Assembly: GCF_013409045.1 (NCBI RefSeq)
Contig: NZ_JACCBT010000001.1
Coordinates: 5,518,001-5,582,000, forward strand
DNA length: 64,000 nucleotides
Origin: Actinomadura citrea
GTDB lineage: Bacteria; Actinomycetota; Actinomycetes; Streptosporangiales; Streptosporangiaceae
Direction of reading: 5' to 3'
Below are positions 1-8,212 of the stretch, in pieces. The position numbers and the translations under genes are program-made. Under the pieces are notes generated by a model. The model was not told the origin of the DNA and did not search any database. It saw nothing but the letters and a program-made list of their open reading frames with translations. Numbering within the stretch: position 1 is the first letter of the stretch; every line of letters starts with the position of its first letter.

Positions 1-1
1 C

Positions 2-553
2 AGCGCCGTCGGCTCGCCCATCCACTCGGCACAGATCGTCCATTTCGATCGCGACCCCGAGGCCCCCGCCCGCACCCGCGCCCTCACCGACGACGGCCCG
101 ATCGCGACGGCCGCCTTCCTCGCCCGGCACGACATCGTCGTCAACTGCGTCCTGCAGGACACCGGCGCCCCGCTGATGTTCGCCACCAACGACGACCTGC
201 CGCTCTTCTCCCCCGGCACCCTCGTCGTCGACGTCTCATGTGACGAGAGCATGGGCTTCGAATGGGCCCGGCCGACCACCTTCACCGACCCCATGTTCAC
301 CATCGGTCACAACATCCACCACTACGGCGTCGACCACAGCCCCTCCTACCTGTGGGACGCCGCGACCTGGGAGATCAGCCAGGCCCTGATCCCGCACCTG
401 GCGACGGTCCTCACCGGCCCCGACGCCTGGGACGCCGACAAGACCATCCGGCAGGCCATCGAGATCCGCGACGGCGTCGTCCAGAACCCCGCCATCCTGT
501 CGTTCCAGCACCGCTCCCCCGACTACCCGCACACAACCGGCCGACCAGCCTGA
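2..553 (+). CDS. alanine dehydrogenase / N5-(carboxyethyl)ornithine synthase-like protein, 3' part
   Basis: The frame is open from the window edge to a TGA, giving the C-terminal 183 residues of a longer protein. It reads as the NAD-binding and C-terminal part of the alanine dehydrogenase/PNT superfamily. The segments VVDVSCDESMGFEWARPTTF and HHYGVDHSPSYLWDAATWEI match the pattern I know from N5-(carboxyethyl)ornithine synthase-like members, NAD(P)H-dependent cytosolic enzymes that join a 2-oxo acid and an amino acid. Members are usually about 350-390 residues, so roughly half is visible. The start lies upstream of the window. Nothing downstream looks co-transcribed; over 400 nt without a convincing gene follows. 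Alanine dehydrogenase proper is the alternative, since the substrate cannot be read from this half. Confidence 0.8.
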   Translation, partial: SAVGSPIHSAQIVHFDRDPEAPARTRALTDDGPIATAAFLARHDIVVNCVLQDTGAPLMFATNDDLPLFSPGTLVVDVSCDESMGFEWARPTTFTDPMFTIGHNIHHYGVDHSPSYLWDAATWEISQALIPHLATVLTGPDAWDADKTIRQAIEIRDGVVQNPAILSFQHRSPDYPHTTGRPA

Positions 554-973
554 AGACGTTCCGGCGGCGGCCCTGCCGCGTTCAGGCAGCCGATCTGGAC
601 GCCCGCATCGCCCGGGATGGCTCTCAGCCTTCCCGGGTGTGTCGGAGTGATCGGTGGCCGTTCGGTGCCGCGGGTCGCCCTGCTCACCAACTGGGCTCGG
701 CCTCACGCCGGTTCCGACGGCTTCCACGGTGCGGTCGTGCTCCGGGCCGAATTGCCTGCGCCGCCTGGCGCGCCGCCGCATCGTCCACGCTGCCTGCCCT
801 TCCGAAACACCCCAGACCAACTGTTCAGATTAGGGACGGCGGGAACGGCTGCGGAAGACCCGTGGCGGAATCTGGTCGCTGTGGCGTGAAGCGAGCAGCC
901 CCGGATCAACGCGGCCGCGTCGAGTTCAAGGTTGTCCCACCCGATGGATATGGCCGAACCCATAGGGTGGCGG
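554..973. other. intergenic stretch without a convincing gene
   Basis: Several frames are open because of high GC, but none shows recognisable protein composition or a good ribosome-binding site. The stretch ends at a perfect palindrome in front of the next small gene and presumably holds that gene's promoter. Confidence 0.4.
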
Positions 974-997
974 TAAGGGGTGTGGCCACACCCCTTA
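974..997. promoter_or_regulatory. perfect 24-bp palindrome upstream of a small gene pair
   Basis: The left arm TAAGGGGTGTGG is followed directly by its exact reverse complement CCACACCCCTTA, with no loop. It lies 20 nt before the ATG at 1018. A loopless palindrome just upstream of a start fits a dimeric repressor site better than a terminator. The binding protein is unknown. Confidence 0.5.
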
Positions 998-1017
998 CAG
1001 CGAGAGGCACCGGCCCC

Positions 1018-1317
1018 ATGAGGCTCGAACTCACCAACTCCGAAGCCCTGCACGGTTGGGGCGTCGTCAACAACAGCGCCGATTGGCACGCTCAGCGTAA
1101 TCTCAAGCCCCCTGCCACCGAACAGGCAGTCGGAGACATCCTCTTCACGGCTTACCACTGCCGGACCGACACCACGACCACCGTCGAGCTCACCGACGAC
1201 GAGCGCGCGAGCCTCGCCGAGCTGATCAGCGAACACATCGCAACGTGGGTGAAGCGCGGCCAGGAGAACGCCGCATCACCTCACCTGCGCTCACTGGTCG
1301 TGAAGCTGGGCGGTTGA
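1018..1317 (+). CDS. hypothetical protein (99 aa)
   Basis: This is the C-terminal part of a longer open frame. I start it at ATG 1018 because the sequence before it has poor coding character and contains a 24-bp palindrome. The product begins MRLELTNSEALHGWGVVNNS and ends in a helical, mildly charged segment (LAELISEHIATWVKRG). There is no signal peptide or membrane segment. I do not recognise a family. The stop is followed after one base by the ATG of a 57-residue ORF, so the two are probably translated together. The perfect palindrome 20 nt upstream suggests a regulated promoter. Association with a mobile element is possible because transposase debris follows. Confidence 0.5.
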   Translation: MRLELTNSEALHGWGVVNNSADWHAQRNLKPPATEQAVGDILFTAYHCRTDTTTTVELTDDERASLAELISEHIATWVKRGQENAASPHLRSLVVKLGG

Positions 1318-1318
1318 C

Positions 1319-1492
1319 ATGCCCACACCTGGCAGCCCACAACGCAGGTTCCGCCTCGCCGACGATGCCCTTTGGGCCGAGTACGGCCAGGCGTGCCGCG
1401 ACGTCAACGGCAGCGCGGACCGCAGTGACGACATCCGCAAACACGTCGAAGCCGTCGTCGCCGAATGGAAGAAACGACGCGAGGCGAGCTGA
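1319..1492 (+). CDS. small hypothetical protein (57 aa), coupled to the preceding gene
   Basis: The ATG lies one base after the TGA of the 99-aa gene (TGACATG), a spacing typical of translational coupling. The product is small, charged and probably helical (QACRDVNGSADRSDDIRKHV, then VVAEWKKRREAS at the end). It has no signal peptide, membrane segment or cysteine motif. I recognise no family. The pair 1018-1492 looks like a two-gene unit behind the palindrome at 974-997, which makes a small regulatory or toxin-antitoxin-like pair conceivable, but nothing in either sequence proves this. IS5-type transposase remnants begin about 110 nt downstream. Confidence 0.45.
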   Translation: MPTPGSPQRRFRLADDALWAEYGQACRDVNGSADRSDDIRKHVEAVVAEWKKRREAS

Positions 1493-1604
1493 CCGAGCCC
1501 GGCTCCGACGATGCCGGCGGCCGTGCTGCCCATGACCGTCCTCACGCTCCTCGCGTCAGCGCAAGGTTCTCAAGGCGGCCAGTGCAGCTTCGTCGCCGAA
1601 CTCG

Positions 1605-1915
1605 GCCGCCCCGGACGGGATGCTGTGGGTGTCGGGACCGCTGCACGGCCCGGTCCACGACCTGACCGCGGCCCGGATCTGGGGCGTCATCCGGGCACCG
1701 GCCGCCAGCGGGCTGCTCGTGCTGGCCGACAATGCCTACCAGGGCGCCGGCGCGCACATCCTCACGCCTCACAAGGGACGCGACAAACCCGAACCGCTAA
1801 AGGACGCCAACCGCGCACACGCCAAGCTCCGCGGGCACCGGCGAACGCGCGAACGCCCAGCTTCACAACTGGATCGGCGTTCGCCGGACGATTGCACCGA
1901 AGGACTCGTCCCGTA
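1605..1915 (+). pseudogene. IS5-type DDE transposase, C-terminal relic
   Basis: The frame starting at 1620 reads LWVSGPLHGPVHDLTAARIW and continues to LVLADNAYQGAGAHILTPHK, the central-to-C-terminal catalytic region of IS5-family (HARBI-like) transposases common in actinomycetes. The match continues through an NRAHAKLRG block and then shifts frame, where GERANAQLHNWIG continues it. The N-terminal half, including the first catalytic Asp segment, is missing. This is a dead fragment. A longer relic of the same family sits at 13963-14649. Confidence 0.75.
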
Positions 1916-1959
1916 AACGTCGTTGCCGGTGTAGACAAGGCGGGTTCATCATAGTCGCG

Positions 1960-2961
1960 ATGAAACTCGACTGGGCCTATTTCCGTCGGCTCTACGAAGA
2001 GCTGCACGACCGCCACGACGCCGCTGGGCGTAAGGAATACCTGGTCGGTCAGCAGCCGACGGCGGCCGCGCATCTGGCCGAGCTGGCGACGCTGCGCAAA
2101 CGGGAGCCGATCCCCGCCGGCGGGTACACCGGCGACGACGAGCAGCTATGGCGGATCATGAAGCTGTATGCGCTGAGCCGGGTCAGCGACTATCTGATCG
2201 AACTTTTCTGCCCCGCGGGGGATCCACCCCAGGGATTCGGAGTCACCGGAGGACGCGCCGTCATCGAGGGCAGTTCCACCCACAGGCTGGAACTCGGCGG
2301 GTGGCGGATCAACGCCACCCCAGGGTGGATCGGCTCTCGCAGGGTGGAGCTCGACGGGCTGGCTGTCTACACCGGCTTCTTCACCGACATCGGGCTGACC
2401 CCGTTCGAGCACGCCGAGGCGTTCTCCCCGTTCCACCACGAGATCTTCGCCGTGATACACGATCCCTCCGCGACGCGCGTGACCGTTGAGGAGGTGCTGT
2501 GGCCCGGTTTCTGGTTCGGTGACCTGCTGTTCAGCCGCGCCGGTGTGCGGGTGCGGGCACCACGGCACCTGATCGACGCCGCGGTGGCCACCACCTCGAC
2601 GCTGTACTTCACCTCCCGCCGCGAGCCGCGTCCCACCAGGGACCTGTCGCACGGCTGGGGATCCAACTCGCAATGGCGCACGGACTTCCACCGGTTCTAC
2701 TCCGACGAGGACGGCCTGCACCTCAACTGGGACGGCCAGGTGGACATCGGCGAAGACCCTCCACAACAGCCGGCCGACCAACTCGACGATCCGGACCCAC
2801 TGGACCAGCGCCGCGAACTGCTCCTGCACCGCTGTTTCGTCCGCAATACGCTGCCACGCGACGAGGACGACCGGTTTCCTTACGACGACCGGCTCAGCCT
2901 CACCACCGCGGAGTGGCCGCTACGGCCAGAGTCGATCGTGCATGTGCCATGGACACGGTGA
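1960..2961 (+). CDS. hypothetical protein (333 aa)
   Basis: A long frame with normal actinomycete coding character runs from ATG 1960 to TGA. The product is soluble, rich in Trp, Asp and Arg, and has no signal peptide or membrane segment. It begins MKLDWAYFRRLYEELHDRHD, and its middle contains many aromatic residues (VLWPGFWFGDLLFSRAG, HGWGSNSQWRTDFHRFYSDE). I do not recognise a domain. It stands alone between an IS5 relic and a decayed LuxR gene, so it may be cargo of a former mobile element. The start is supported by the coding character and a clean upstream border about 45 nt after the transposase relic. Confidence 0.65.
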   Translation: MKLDWAYFRRLYEELHDRHDAAGRKEYLVGQQPTAAAHLAELATLRKREPIPAGGYTGDDEQLWRIMKLYALSRVSDYLIELFCPAGDPPQGFGVTGGRAVIEGSSTHRLELGGWRINATPGWIGSRRVELDGLAVYTGFFTDIGLTPFEHAEAFSPFHHEIFAVIHDPSATRVTVEEVLWPGFWFGDLLFSRAGVRVRAPRHLIDAAVATTSTLYFTSRREPRPTRDLSHGWGSNSQWRTDFHRFYSDEDGLHLNWDGQVDIGEDPPQQPADQLDDPDPLDQRRELLLHRCFVRNTLPRDEDDRFPYDDRLSLTTAEWPLRPESIVHVPWTR

Positions 2962-3003
2962 GGTCCCCGAGACGAGGACGGGTCTATCGGGGCGCTATGA
3001 GGG

Positions 3004-3640
3004 TCATGGGTGGTGTGCGGTCCGTTCGATGACGATGCGGGTGAGTTCCACGCGTGAGGCGATGCTGAGCTTGCGGAACGCTTGGCGGAGATGGTGGGCG
3101 ACGGTGTGGGGGCCTGATGTACATGCGAGCGGCGACCTGCTTGTTGTTCAGCCCTTGGGCGACAAGGTCGGCGACGGTCTGCTCCGTGCTGGTGAGGCTG
3201 TTCCCCCCCCGGTGACCGCCTTGCCTGGGAGGGACGTCCAGTGGCGGTGGCGGATGCCGAGTTCGCGTAGCCGGCGCCGGACGCGGGGCCGGTCGCGGTC
3301 GGCGCCGGCCTGCCGGTACCCGTCGAGCGCCTCTTTCAGGCGGGGGATCGCCTGGTCCTGGTCGCATCGAGCGCCGTACAGGGCGCCGAGGTCCTCCGCG
3401 CTGAGGCCGTCTCCCATGGACTGGAGTGTCGTGCGGTGGCTTCTGCCAGGCAGCCCGGGTCCGGTGTGCGACGCCCCCCCGTGCGCTGCGGCGACGGTCA
3501 GAACCGGGGTGGGTCCGCCAGACGCTGCGCGGCGTCGGCGGCGGCCCCGGCCAGCATGTGGGAGCCTGCGGCCAGTGCGGTGCGCGCCAGCCAGGCCGCG
3601 GCCGTCGGGTCGCCGAGCAGGAGCCCCGGCCGGCGCACGC
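3004..3640 (-). pseudogene. LuxR-family regulator, frameshifted C-terminal relic
   Basis: Three minus-strand frames joined end to end read as the C-terminus of a large LuxR-type (LAL-like) regulator. The first is a helical repeat with LLLGDPTAAAWLARTALAAG. The second is AIPRLKEALDGYRQAGADRD followed by RRLRELGIRHRHW. The third is the DNA-binding domain, LTSTEQTVADLVAQGLNNKQ and then HTVAHHLRQAFRKLSIASRV, ending IERTAHHP. One frameshift falls at a run of eight C near 3204-3211 and another near 3115. No ATPase domain remains. It once coded for a cytosolic transcription activator and is now inactive. Confidence 0.75.
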
Positions 3641-3656
3641 GCCGATGGCGACCTGG

Positions 3657-4028
3657 CTACCCGCGATCGCGGTCCACTCCGGCCGCGGCCTTCCGCCACG
3701 GCCAGCGGCCCTCCAGTTCGATCTCCAGCGAGAGGCTCAGGAACGTCCGGACACCGACGATCGCGGCGAGGACGGCGACGCTGCCGAGCGTCGGCGAGGC
3801 CGCGACGGTGCGGATGATGTCGCCGGCGACCAGCACCTCCAAGCCGAGCAGGATCGTCCGACCGAGGTTCTGCCGGTAGAGCCGGTAGAGGTCCGGAAGT
3901 GCCTGCCGGCGCCCAAGGAGCCGTGACAGGAAGACGGCGGTGGCGGCCACTGCACCGCAGACGATGATCGCGACACCGGCCAGATCCACCGCCCGGCCGA
4001 CATCGTCAACGATCTCGTCGAAGTCCAC
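3657..4028 (-). CDS. DUF1622 family membrane protein
   Basis: The 123-aa product matches the DUF1622 pattern. A short acidic N-terminus MDFDEIVDDVG is followed by a hydrophobic helix (about residues 17-34), a basic loop with DLYRLYRQNLGR, a second helix beginning with the conserved LLGLEVLVAGDIIRTV, and a third helix ending in RTFLSLSLEIELEGRWPW. These are small inner-membrane proteins of unknown function, and the length is normal for the family. The gene overlaps nothing and lies just upstream, in the minus direction, of the LuxR relic. No good ribosome-binding site was found. ATG 4028 is used because it gives the family N-terminus. Confidence 0.8.
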   Translation of the reverse strand: MDFDEIVDDVGRAVDLAGVAIIVCGAVAATAVFLSRLLGRRQALPDLYRLYRQNLGRTILLGLEVLVAGDIIRTVAASPTLGSVAVLAAIVGVRTFLSLSLEIELEGRWPWRKAAAGVDRDRG

Positions 4029-4395
4029 GGCCGGATCAGCGCCGTCGCGGTTTCACCGGGGCCGGGGGCCGGCCCGCCCTGGGGGCCACCCGCCTCGGCG
4101 ACCGCGCCGCACGTAAACCACCGCGGCGGTCGGGCCGATCACCGCAATGACGACAGGCACCGCTATGACCGATCTTCGGACTCATGACGCCCCCGCTCGA
4201 CACTCGCCTGGATCCCGCGCCGGCAAGGGAGTCATTGCCGCCATCGAGCCTGTCATAACATCGCCGCGCCACGGGTGCATGCTCAGGGTCTCAGCCACGA
4301 CGCGATAAGCAGCCCGTCCGCGCTGGGGCCCGTGACTCCTCACAGATGCGCCGCTCGGTGACCTGTTCGCACGCCGGTACCGACTGTTGGCCACC
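4029..4395. other. intergenic stretch, nothing assigned
   Basis: Minus-strand frames here encode short Arg/Gly/Ser-rich peptides without family features. I see no convincing gene. The region separates the DUF1622 gene from the flavoprotein relic. Confidence 0.35.
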
Positions 4396-4985
4396 TTAGG
4401 CGTCGAACATCGCGAAGAGAGTGTTGAGGCCTTCCGCCAGAAGCGGGTGCATAAAGATTGCGTCCGCCATTGCAGGGGCGGTGAGCTTGCCCAGCATGGC
4501 GACCTGGATCACGGTCATCATCTCGCCGCCTTCGCTGCCAAGGATTTCGCAGCCCAGAATACGCCCGCTATCCGCGTCGACGACGGCCTTCTGAAACTGC
4601 GTGTCTCCCCGGTCTCGATCGCTCGGATGACGGCGCTCATCGGGAGCTTCACCACCCGGATCGCGCGTCCTTCCGCCTTGGCCTCACGCTCGGGTCATGC
4701 CGGCGCGGCCAAGCTGCGGGTCGATGAACACCGTGTACGGGACAATCCGGTCTCGCCGTCTCTGGCCCCGTGAAATGGGCCTCGCCTTCGATCCGGTCAA
4801 GCCCGTCCTGTGCCAAGCGGCTCGCCAGGTCCACCGATACCGGACCAATACGCACGCCGTACTCTGCGCCACAGCGCGCCTGGTATGCGAGGCGCGCGCT
4901 GGCGACCATCGTCTTGGTCGGGGTGCACCCCGTGCGGATGTCGTTGCCGAATCCGGCGCCGGAGCGCATCTGACCGAACAATCCA
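4396..4985 (-). pseudogene. mercuric-reductase-like FAD disulfide oxidoreductase, internally deleted
   Basis: Read from high to low coordinates, fragments of a class I pyridine nucleotide-disulfide oxidoreductase appear in order. First is GCTPTKTMVASARLAYQARC (the redox-cysteine region) running into YGVRIGPVSVDLASR. Then comes GLDRIEGEAHFTGPETA, followed directly by PYTVFIDPQLGRAGMT and RAIRVVKLPMSAVIRAIETG. Last is the dimerisation domain VVDADSGRILGCEILGSEGG ending HPLLAEGLNTLFAMFDA. The FAD-binding start and roughly 250-300 residues of the middle are gone, and the pieces lie in different frames. The 5' end runs directly into an unrelated hydrolase fragment at about 4985. The gene is non-functional. 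Confidence 0.75.
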
Positions 4986-5295
4986 GCAACGCGCCACGCT
5001 GCGCGGTAGTGAGAGCGTTGAGCAGTTCAGTGATCGGGCGGCGCGTCAGGTCGGCCAGCAGCATTCTCAGGGCCAGGCCGGGAGCGTGGCGCATCAAGGT
5101 GTGGAGCAGTGCCCAAGTAACCGGTTCGGTCCGAGGGTGGAAGATGATGCTTGCGCCTACCCGGGTGCGTCGATCGGGCCAGTGAGGTAGCCCGACCGCG
5201 CTCTCCAGGATAAGGCGTTCGACCAGGTCAGGATGGCAAGCGGCCAGCGTGACAGCGGTACGGCCGCCGGACGACGCACTCAAGATGATCGGCCA
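4986..5295 (-). pseudogene. alpha/beta hydrolase fragment fused to flavoprotein debris
   Basis: The minus frame reads SSGGRTAVTLAACHPDLVER, ILESAVGLPHWPDRRTRVGA, then HTLMRHAPGLALRMLLADLT and RRPITELLNAL. This resembles the nucleophile elbow (SSGG) and cap region of alpha/beta hydrolases. The N-terminal strands and the C-terminal Asp/His part are absent. Downstream it changes abruptly into the mercuric-reductase-like relic, so a deletion joined two broken genes. Upstream is a tRNA-like sequence at 5448-5492. Confidence 0.6.
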
Positions 5296-5447
5296 CCCGC
5301 GTGAGCGCTTCGGGAATATGCGAAGCGTTCGAATCTGAGGGAGGAGGCTTCCCTGCTGGCTCCCGAGCCTGCGAAGCGGTCATCGGGAGACACGAGAGCG
5401 CCGAGGAGAACGCTCTAACCTGCGGGAACTTGGGCCAGAACGTCAAT

Positions 5448-5492
5448 TCTTCAAATCCGTAGGTTGCGGGTTCGCGTCTCACGCGACCCACC
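5448..5492 (+). other. degenerate tRNA 3'-half-like sequence (possible old attachment site)
   Basis: The segment contains AATCCGTAGGTTGCGGGTTC, then a degenerate T-arm and GCGACCCACC, the layout of the 3' half of a bacterial tRNA (anticodon-stem end, variable loop, GGTTC T-loop, acceptor plus ACC). The T stem has mismatches and there is no matching 5' half nearby, so it is not a functional tRNA. The acceptor resembles tRNA-Lys. Such 3' halves are typical crossover sites of integrative elements. The assignment is tentative. Confidence 0.35.
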
Positions 5493-5587
5493 GGGTGACG
5501 CGAGTCTCCAGAGCGCCCGGCGACGGCATCGGTCTGTCCGTTGGGCGTAGGCAGATGCCGACGCTGGGAGGTGAACGGCTGTTCGGC

Positions 5588-6997
5588 CTAGAACGGCGTG
5601 GGCTGGCTCTGCCTACTGCGCTCTCGATGGTCGGGGCGGCTGAAGAGGATCAGGCGGTCGGCGAGGGCGGCGGCCTGGGCGCGGATCTCGGGGATGGCGG
5701 TGGTCTCATAGCGGACACCGCGCAGGGGCGGTCCGAGTGTGAACAGGTTCTCGTGGGGACGGCCTGCGGCGTCGCGTACGGCGCCGTCGGGGTCGGCGTC
5801 CAGGCCGAGACCGAGAGGTCCGGGGCGAGCGATTCCGGCGGTGACGAGGCTGGACAGCAGCATGTCGGTCCCGGGAGTGGCGGCGGGTCCGGTGCCGTTG
5901 ATCAGCCAGCCGACCTCCAGATTCGAGATCTTCCCGCCGCTCCTGACCCGCACCGAGAGCCGGCGTTCTGCCACAGCGCGGATGTCGTCGATGCCGCCGC
6001 GGAGTATGTGCAGGCGTCCAGCGGCGCGCAGGGCGTCGATCCGGGAGGCGGATGCGGGTGGGATCCGGTGGCGGTGGACCTCCCAGTGCCGGGCGACCAG
6101 AGTCAGAAAGCGTCGCCGGTCGGCCTCGGACAGCCTCTGCCACAGGGCCGGGACATGCGGTCGGACGGCGTCGACGAAGCCGTGCCACTCCCCGCCGTTC
6201 GCGGCGACGGTGAGCCTTGCCCAGCGCAGCAGCTCACGCAGGGTCAGCGGTTCGGCAGGGAGGACGATCCGGGCCTCAGGCGGGCGGGGCGGCGGATGGT
6301 GGGGCCGGGGCAGCAGCCCGTGGCGGGAGAGGGCGTAGACGACACGGTCCGGATGCCGTCCGGTCAGGCTGATGGCCAGGTCGACCATGGTCAGCCCGGT
6401 ACCGACGATGAGGACGGGCTCGCCGTCGTCGATGCCGTCCAACGCTCCACGCCGCCAGGGATCCGCGATGTACCGAGGCCGTGGCGGCTCCCATGGCAGG
6501 CGACGCGGCGCCTGGTTGCCGACGGCCAGCACGACCGCATCGGCACGGTAGGAGGTGCCATCGGCCAGGCCGAGCCGCCAGCCCGCCGCCGAGGGCTCCG
6601 CCACGAGCGACACCACGGTGCCGGTCAGCTCGGTCACCTGCCCAGGCCGCCCAGCCGTGGTGTCGAGCAGATCTCGCAGGTAACGGCCGTACAGCGTCCG
6701 CGGCAGGAAATCGTCTCCGGAGACTTCGAGCCCCTGCGATCGTGCCCAGTGCACCAGATGGCGGGGATCATCCTGGACGCCGCTCATGTTCATCGCACGG
6801 ACGTTCAGCAGATGGTTCGGGTCCTCGGTGGAGTACGCCTGCCCTCGACCGTGCAGGCCGCACCTGTCGATGAGGAGCAGCCGGGGTACCGGACCGGCGC
6901 GCCGCAACAGGTGCGCGGCGACGAGCGTCGCACTCGCACCGCCACCGACCACGGCGACCAGTGGCGAGTTCTGGCTGCGAGCGGCACGGTCAGACAT
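5588..6997 (-). CDS. FAD/NAD(P)-binding oxidoreductase
   Basis: This 469-aa cytosolic protein has two nucleotide-binding motifs: VAVVGGGASATLVAAHLLRR near residues 14-33 (FAD) and VLIVGTGLTMVDLAISL near residue 200 (NAD(P)). A GRGQAYSTEDPNHLLNVRA segment follows the first, as in the PF13454-type (Pyr_redox_9) proteins. GWLINGTGPAATPG near residue 375 is the usual second FAD contact. The substrate is unknown; relatives are annotated only as FAD/NAD(P)-binding or hydroxylase-like. ATG 6997 gives the Gly-rich motif close to the N-terminus, as expected. It is one of the few intact genes in this decayed zone. A broken molybdate-binding gene lies upstream in the same orientation, about 230 nt away. 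Confidence 0.8.
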   Translation of the reverse strand: MSDRAARSQNSPLVAVVGGGASATLVAAHLLRRAGPVPRLLLIDRCGLHGRGQAYSTEDPNHLLNVRAMNMSGVQDDPRHLVHWARSQGLEVSGDDFLPRTLYGRYLRDLLDTTAGRPGQVTELTGTVVSLVAEPSAAGWRLGLADGTSYRADAVVLAVGNQAPRRLPWEPPRPRYIADPWRRGALDGIDDGEPVLIVGTGLTMVDLAISLTGRHPDRVVYALSRHGLLPRPHHPPPRPPEARIVLPAEPLTLRELLRWARLTVAANGGEWHGFVDAVRPHVPALWQRLSEADRRRFLTLVARHWEVHRHRIPPASASRIDALRAAGRLHILRGGIDDIRAVAERRLSVRVRSGGKISNLEVGWLINGTGPAATPGTDMLLSSLVTAGIARPGPLGLGLDADPDGAVRDAAGRPHENLFTLGPPLRGVRYETTAIPEIRAQAAALADRLILFSRPDHRERSRQSQPTPF

Positions 6998-7173
6998 ACA
7001 TTCGAGGATAGTCCCTGTTCCCTACAAGAATTATCGTCAACTGGCCGAAACGGTCGCCAACTTCGGGCATTCACAGTGTTCTGGCCTTGGCGTCCCCGTC
7101 CGGACCTGCGCGCGTCCTGCGCCGCCGAAATCGCGGATCATGGCCTCCGATGTGCTCGTGGCCGTCGATGGCG

Positions 7174-7199
7174 GGTGAGGCCCGCCTGCGGGTCTCACC
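7174..7199 (-). terminator. stem-loop downstream of the modA relic
   Basis: GGTGAG-g-CCCGC-ct-GCGGG-t-CTCACC forms a stem of 11 pairs with one internal G-T pair and a 2-nt loop. It lies about 28 nt past the modA stop codon in the minus direction. There is no strong U-tract, as is usual in high-GC actinomycetes. Confidence 0.5.
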
Positions 7200-7227
7200 G
7201 AGGGCGGTGGCGACACGTGGGGAGAGG

Positions 7228-7615
7228 TCAAGGGGCCTCGAAACCCGCTGCGGCCAGGGCGCCCCCTTTGCCCTGCAGCGACACCACGAGCTGGACGAAC
7301 TCCTTGGCCAGGGCGGGCTGGGGCGCCTTGGTCCGAGTGGCCATGGGGTAGTCGTTGATGGCCTTGGCAGACTCGGGGAAGGCGATACCGTGCACCTTGG
7401 TGCCGGCGGACTGGACGTCGGCGCGGTAGACCAGCGCGGCGTCGGCCTCGCCGAGAGCGACCTTGTTGAGGGCGCCCTTGACGTTCTCTTCCAGGGACAT
7501 TCGTCGTGGCGGGGCCGGCGGCGGCGAACAGCGTCACCGTCTTGTCACTCTCACCAGAGCCACTCGCCTTGTCGGCGTCGCCGCAACCGGCCGCGGCCGT
7601 TGCGAGCATGACCAA
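7228..7615 (-). pseudogene. modA: molybdate ABC transporter substrate-binding protein, internally deleted
   Basis: The 5' part encodes a lipoprotein start (VMLATAAAGCGDADKASGSG, then TVTLFAAAGPATTN, the usual N-terminal strand of ModA). Near 7500 the frame changes and continues with the C-terminal part: LEENVKGALNKVALGEADAA, LVYRADVQSAG and FVQLVVSLQGKGGALAAAGF. About 100-130 residues of the middle, including most oxyanion-binding residues, are missing. An intact ModA is about 250 residues and binds molybdate or tungstate outside the membrane. The gene lies directly after a TOBE-domain gene in the same direction, so this was a molybdate-uptake unit. modB and modC are absent. Confidence 0.75.
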
Positions 7616-7644
7616 GCAACTCCTCGGGAGTGAACCGGCAGCGG

Positions 7645-7911
7645 TCAGCCGGCAGCGTGGCGTTCGACGACGACGTCGGTGGACTTGATCATTGCTTCGG
7701 CGAGCACGCCGACCTGCAGTTCGAGCTGGTCGGTGGCCTCCCGGCTCATCAGGGACACCACCCGGTAGGGGCCAGTGGTGCTCTCCATCTGGGCCATCAC
7801 CCCGTCCCGGACGACGTCCGTCACGATTCCGCGCAGCCGGTTGCGGGCCGCCGGCAGTGGAAAGCGTCCGCTCCGCAGGAGCTCGCCGGTCCGCTCGGTC
7901 CGCGTCGTCAT
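7645..7911 (-). CDS. TOBE-domain molybdopterin-binding protein (short, N-terminal HTH missing)
   Basis: The 88-aa product consists almost entirely of one TOBE/Mop domain: AARNRLRGIVTDVVRDGVMA, QMESTTGPYRVVSLMSREAT, and the final strand AEAMIKSTDVVVERHAAG. This domain binds molybdate or tungstate as an oligomer. Relatives of about 130 residues carry an N-terminal MerR-like helix-turn-helix; here only MTTRTERTGELLRSGRFPLP precedes the TOBE domain, so the DNA-binding half is lost or the protein acts only as a molbindin-like storage protein. It is 29 nt upstream of the broken modA in the same orientation. ATG 7911 is the only start that excludes an implausible Arg/Gly-rich leader. Confidence 0.7.
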   Translation of the reverse strand: MTTRTERTGELLRSGRFPLPAARNRLRGIVTDVVRDGVMAQMESTTGPYRVVSLMSREATDQLELQVGVLAEAMIKSTDVVVERHAAG

Positions 7912-8212
7912 CGGCAGCCCGAGCCCCACCTCAAAACCTTTCAAACCGCAAAGACAAGAAAACCGGTAAGCGCGTCCTGGCCGCGGTGATCGAACTCGCC
8001 CACCAACTCGTCCTCTCCCACGGCCACCAGGCCAACGCCTGCCCCCGGGAAGTGCCGCCACATGCCTCACGGGTGGTGTGAAGTGGTGGCCCAGGTGCCC
8101 CAGCCGGCCTCGGCTTCGGTGGCGCCGGTGTGCGGGCGGGTGGCCGTGACGGTGGGGGGTCGCCGACTACTGCGGTTCCCGATGTCATCGACCGAGGCCC
8201 GCGGTCCGGCCG

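Noticed and set aside
5448-5492. A functional tRNA gene
   Set aside because: There is no matching 5' half and the T stem has mismatches.
5495-7351. A 618-codon plus-strand frame opposite the FAD/NAD(P)-binding gene
   Set aside because: It is antisense to a gene with both nucleotide-binding motifs and is low-complexity in composition.
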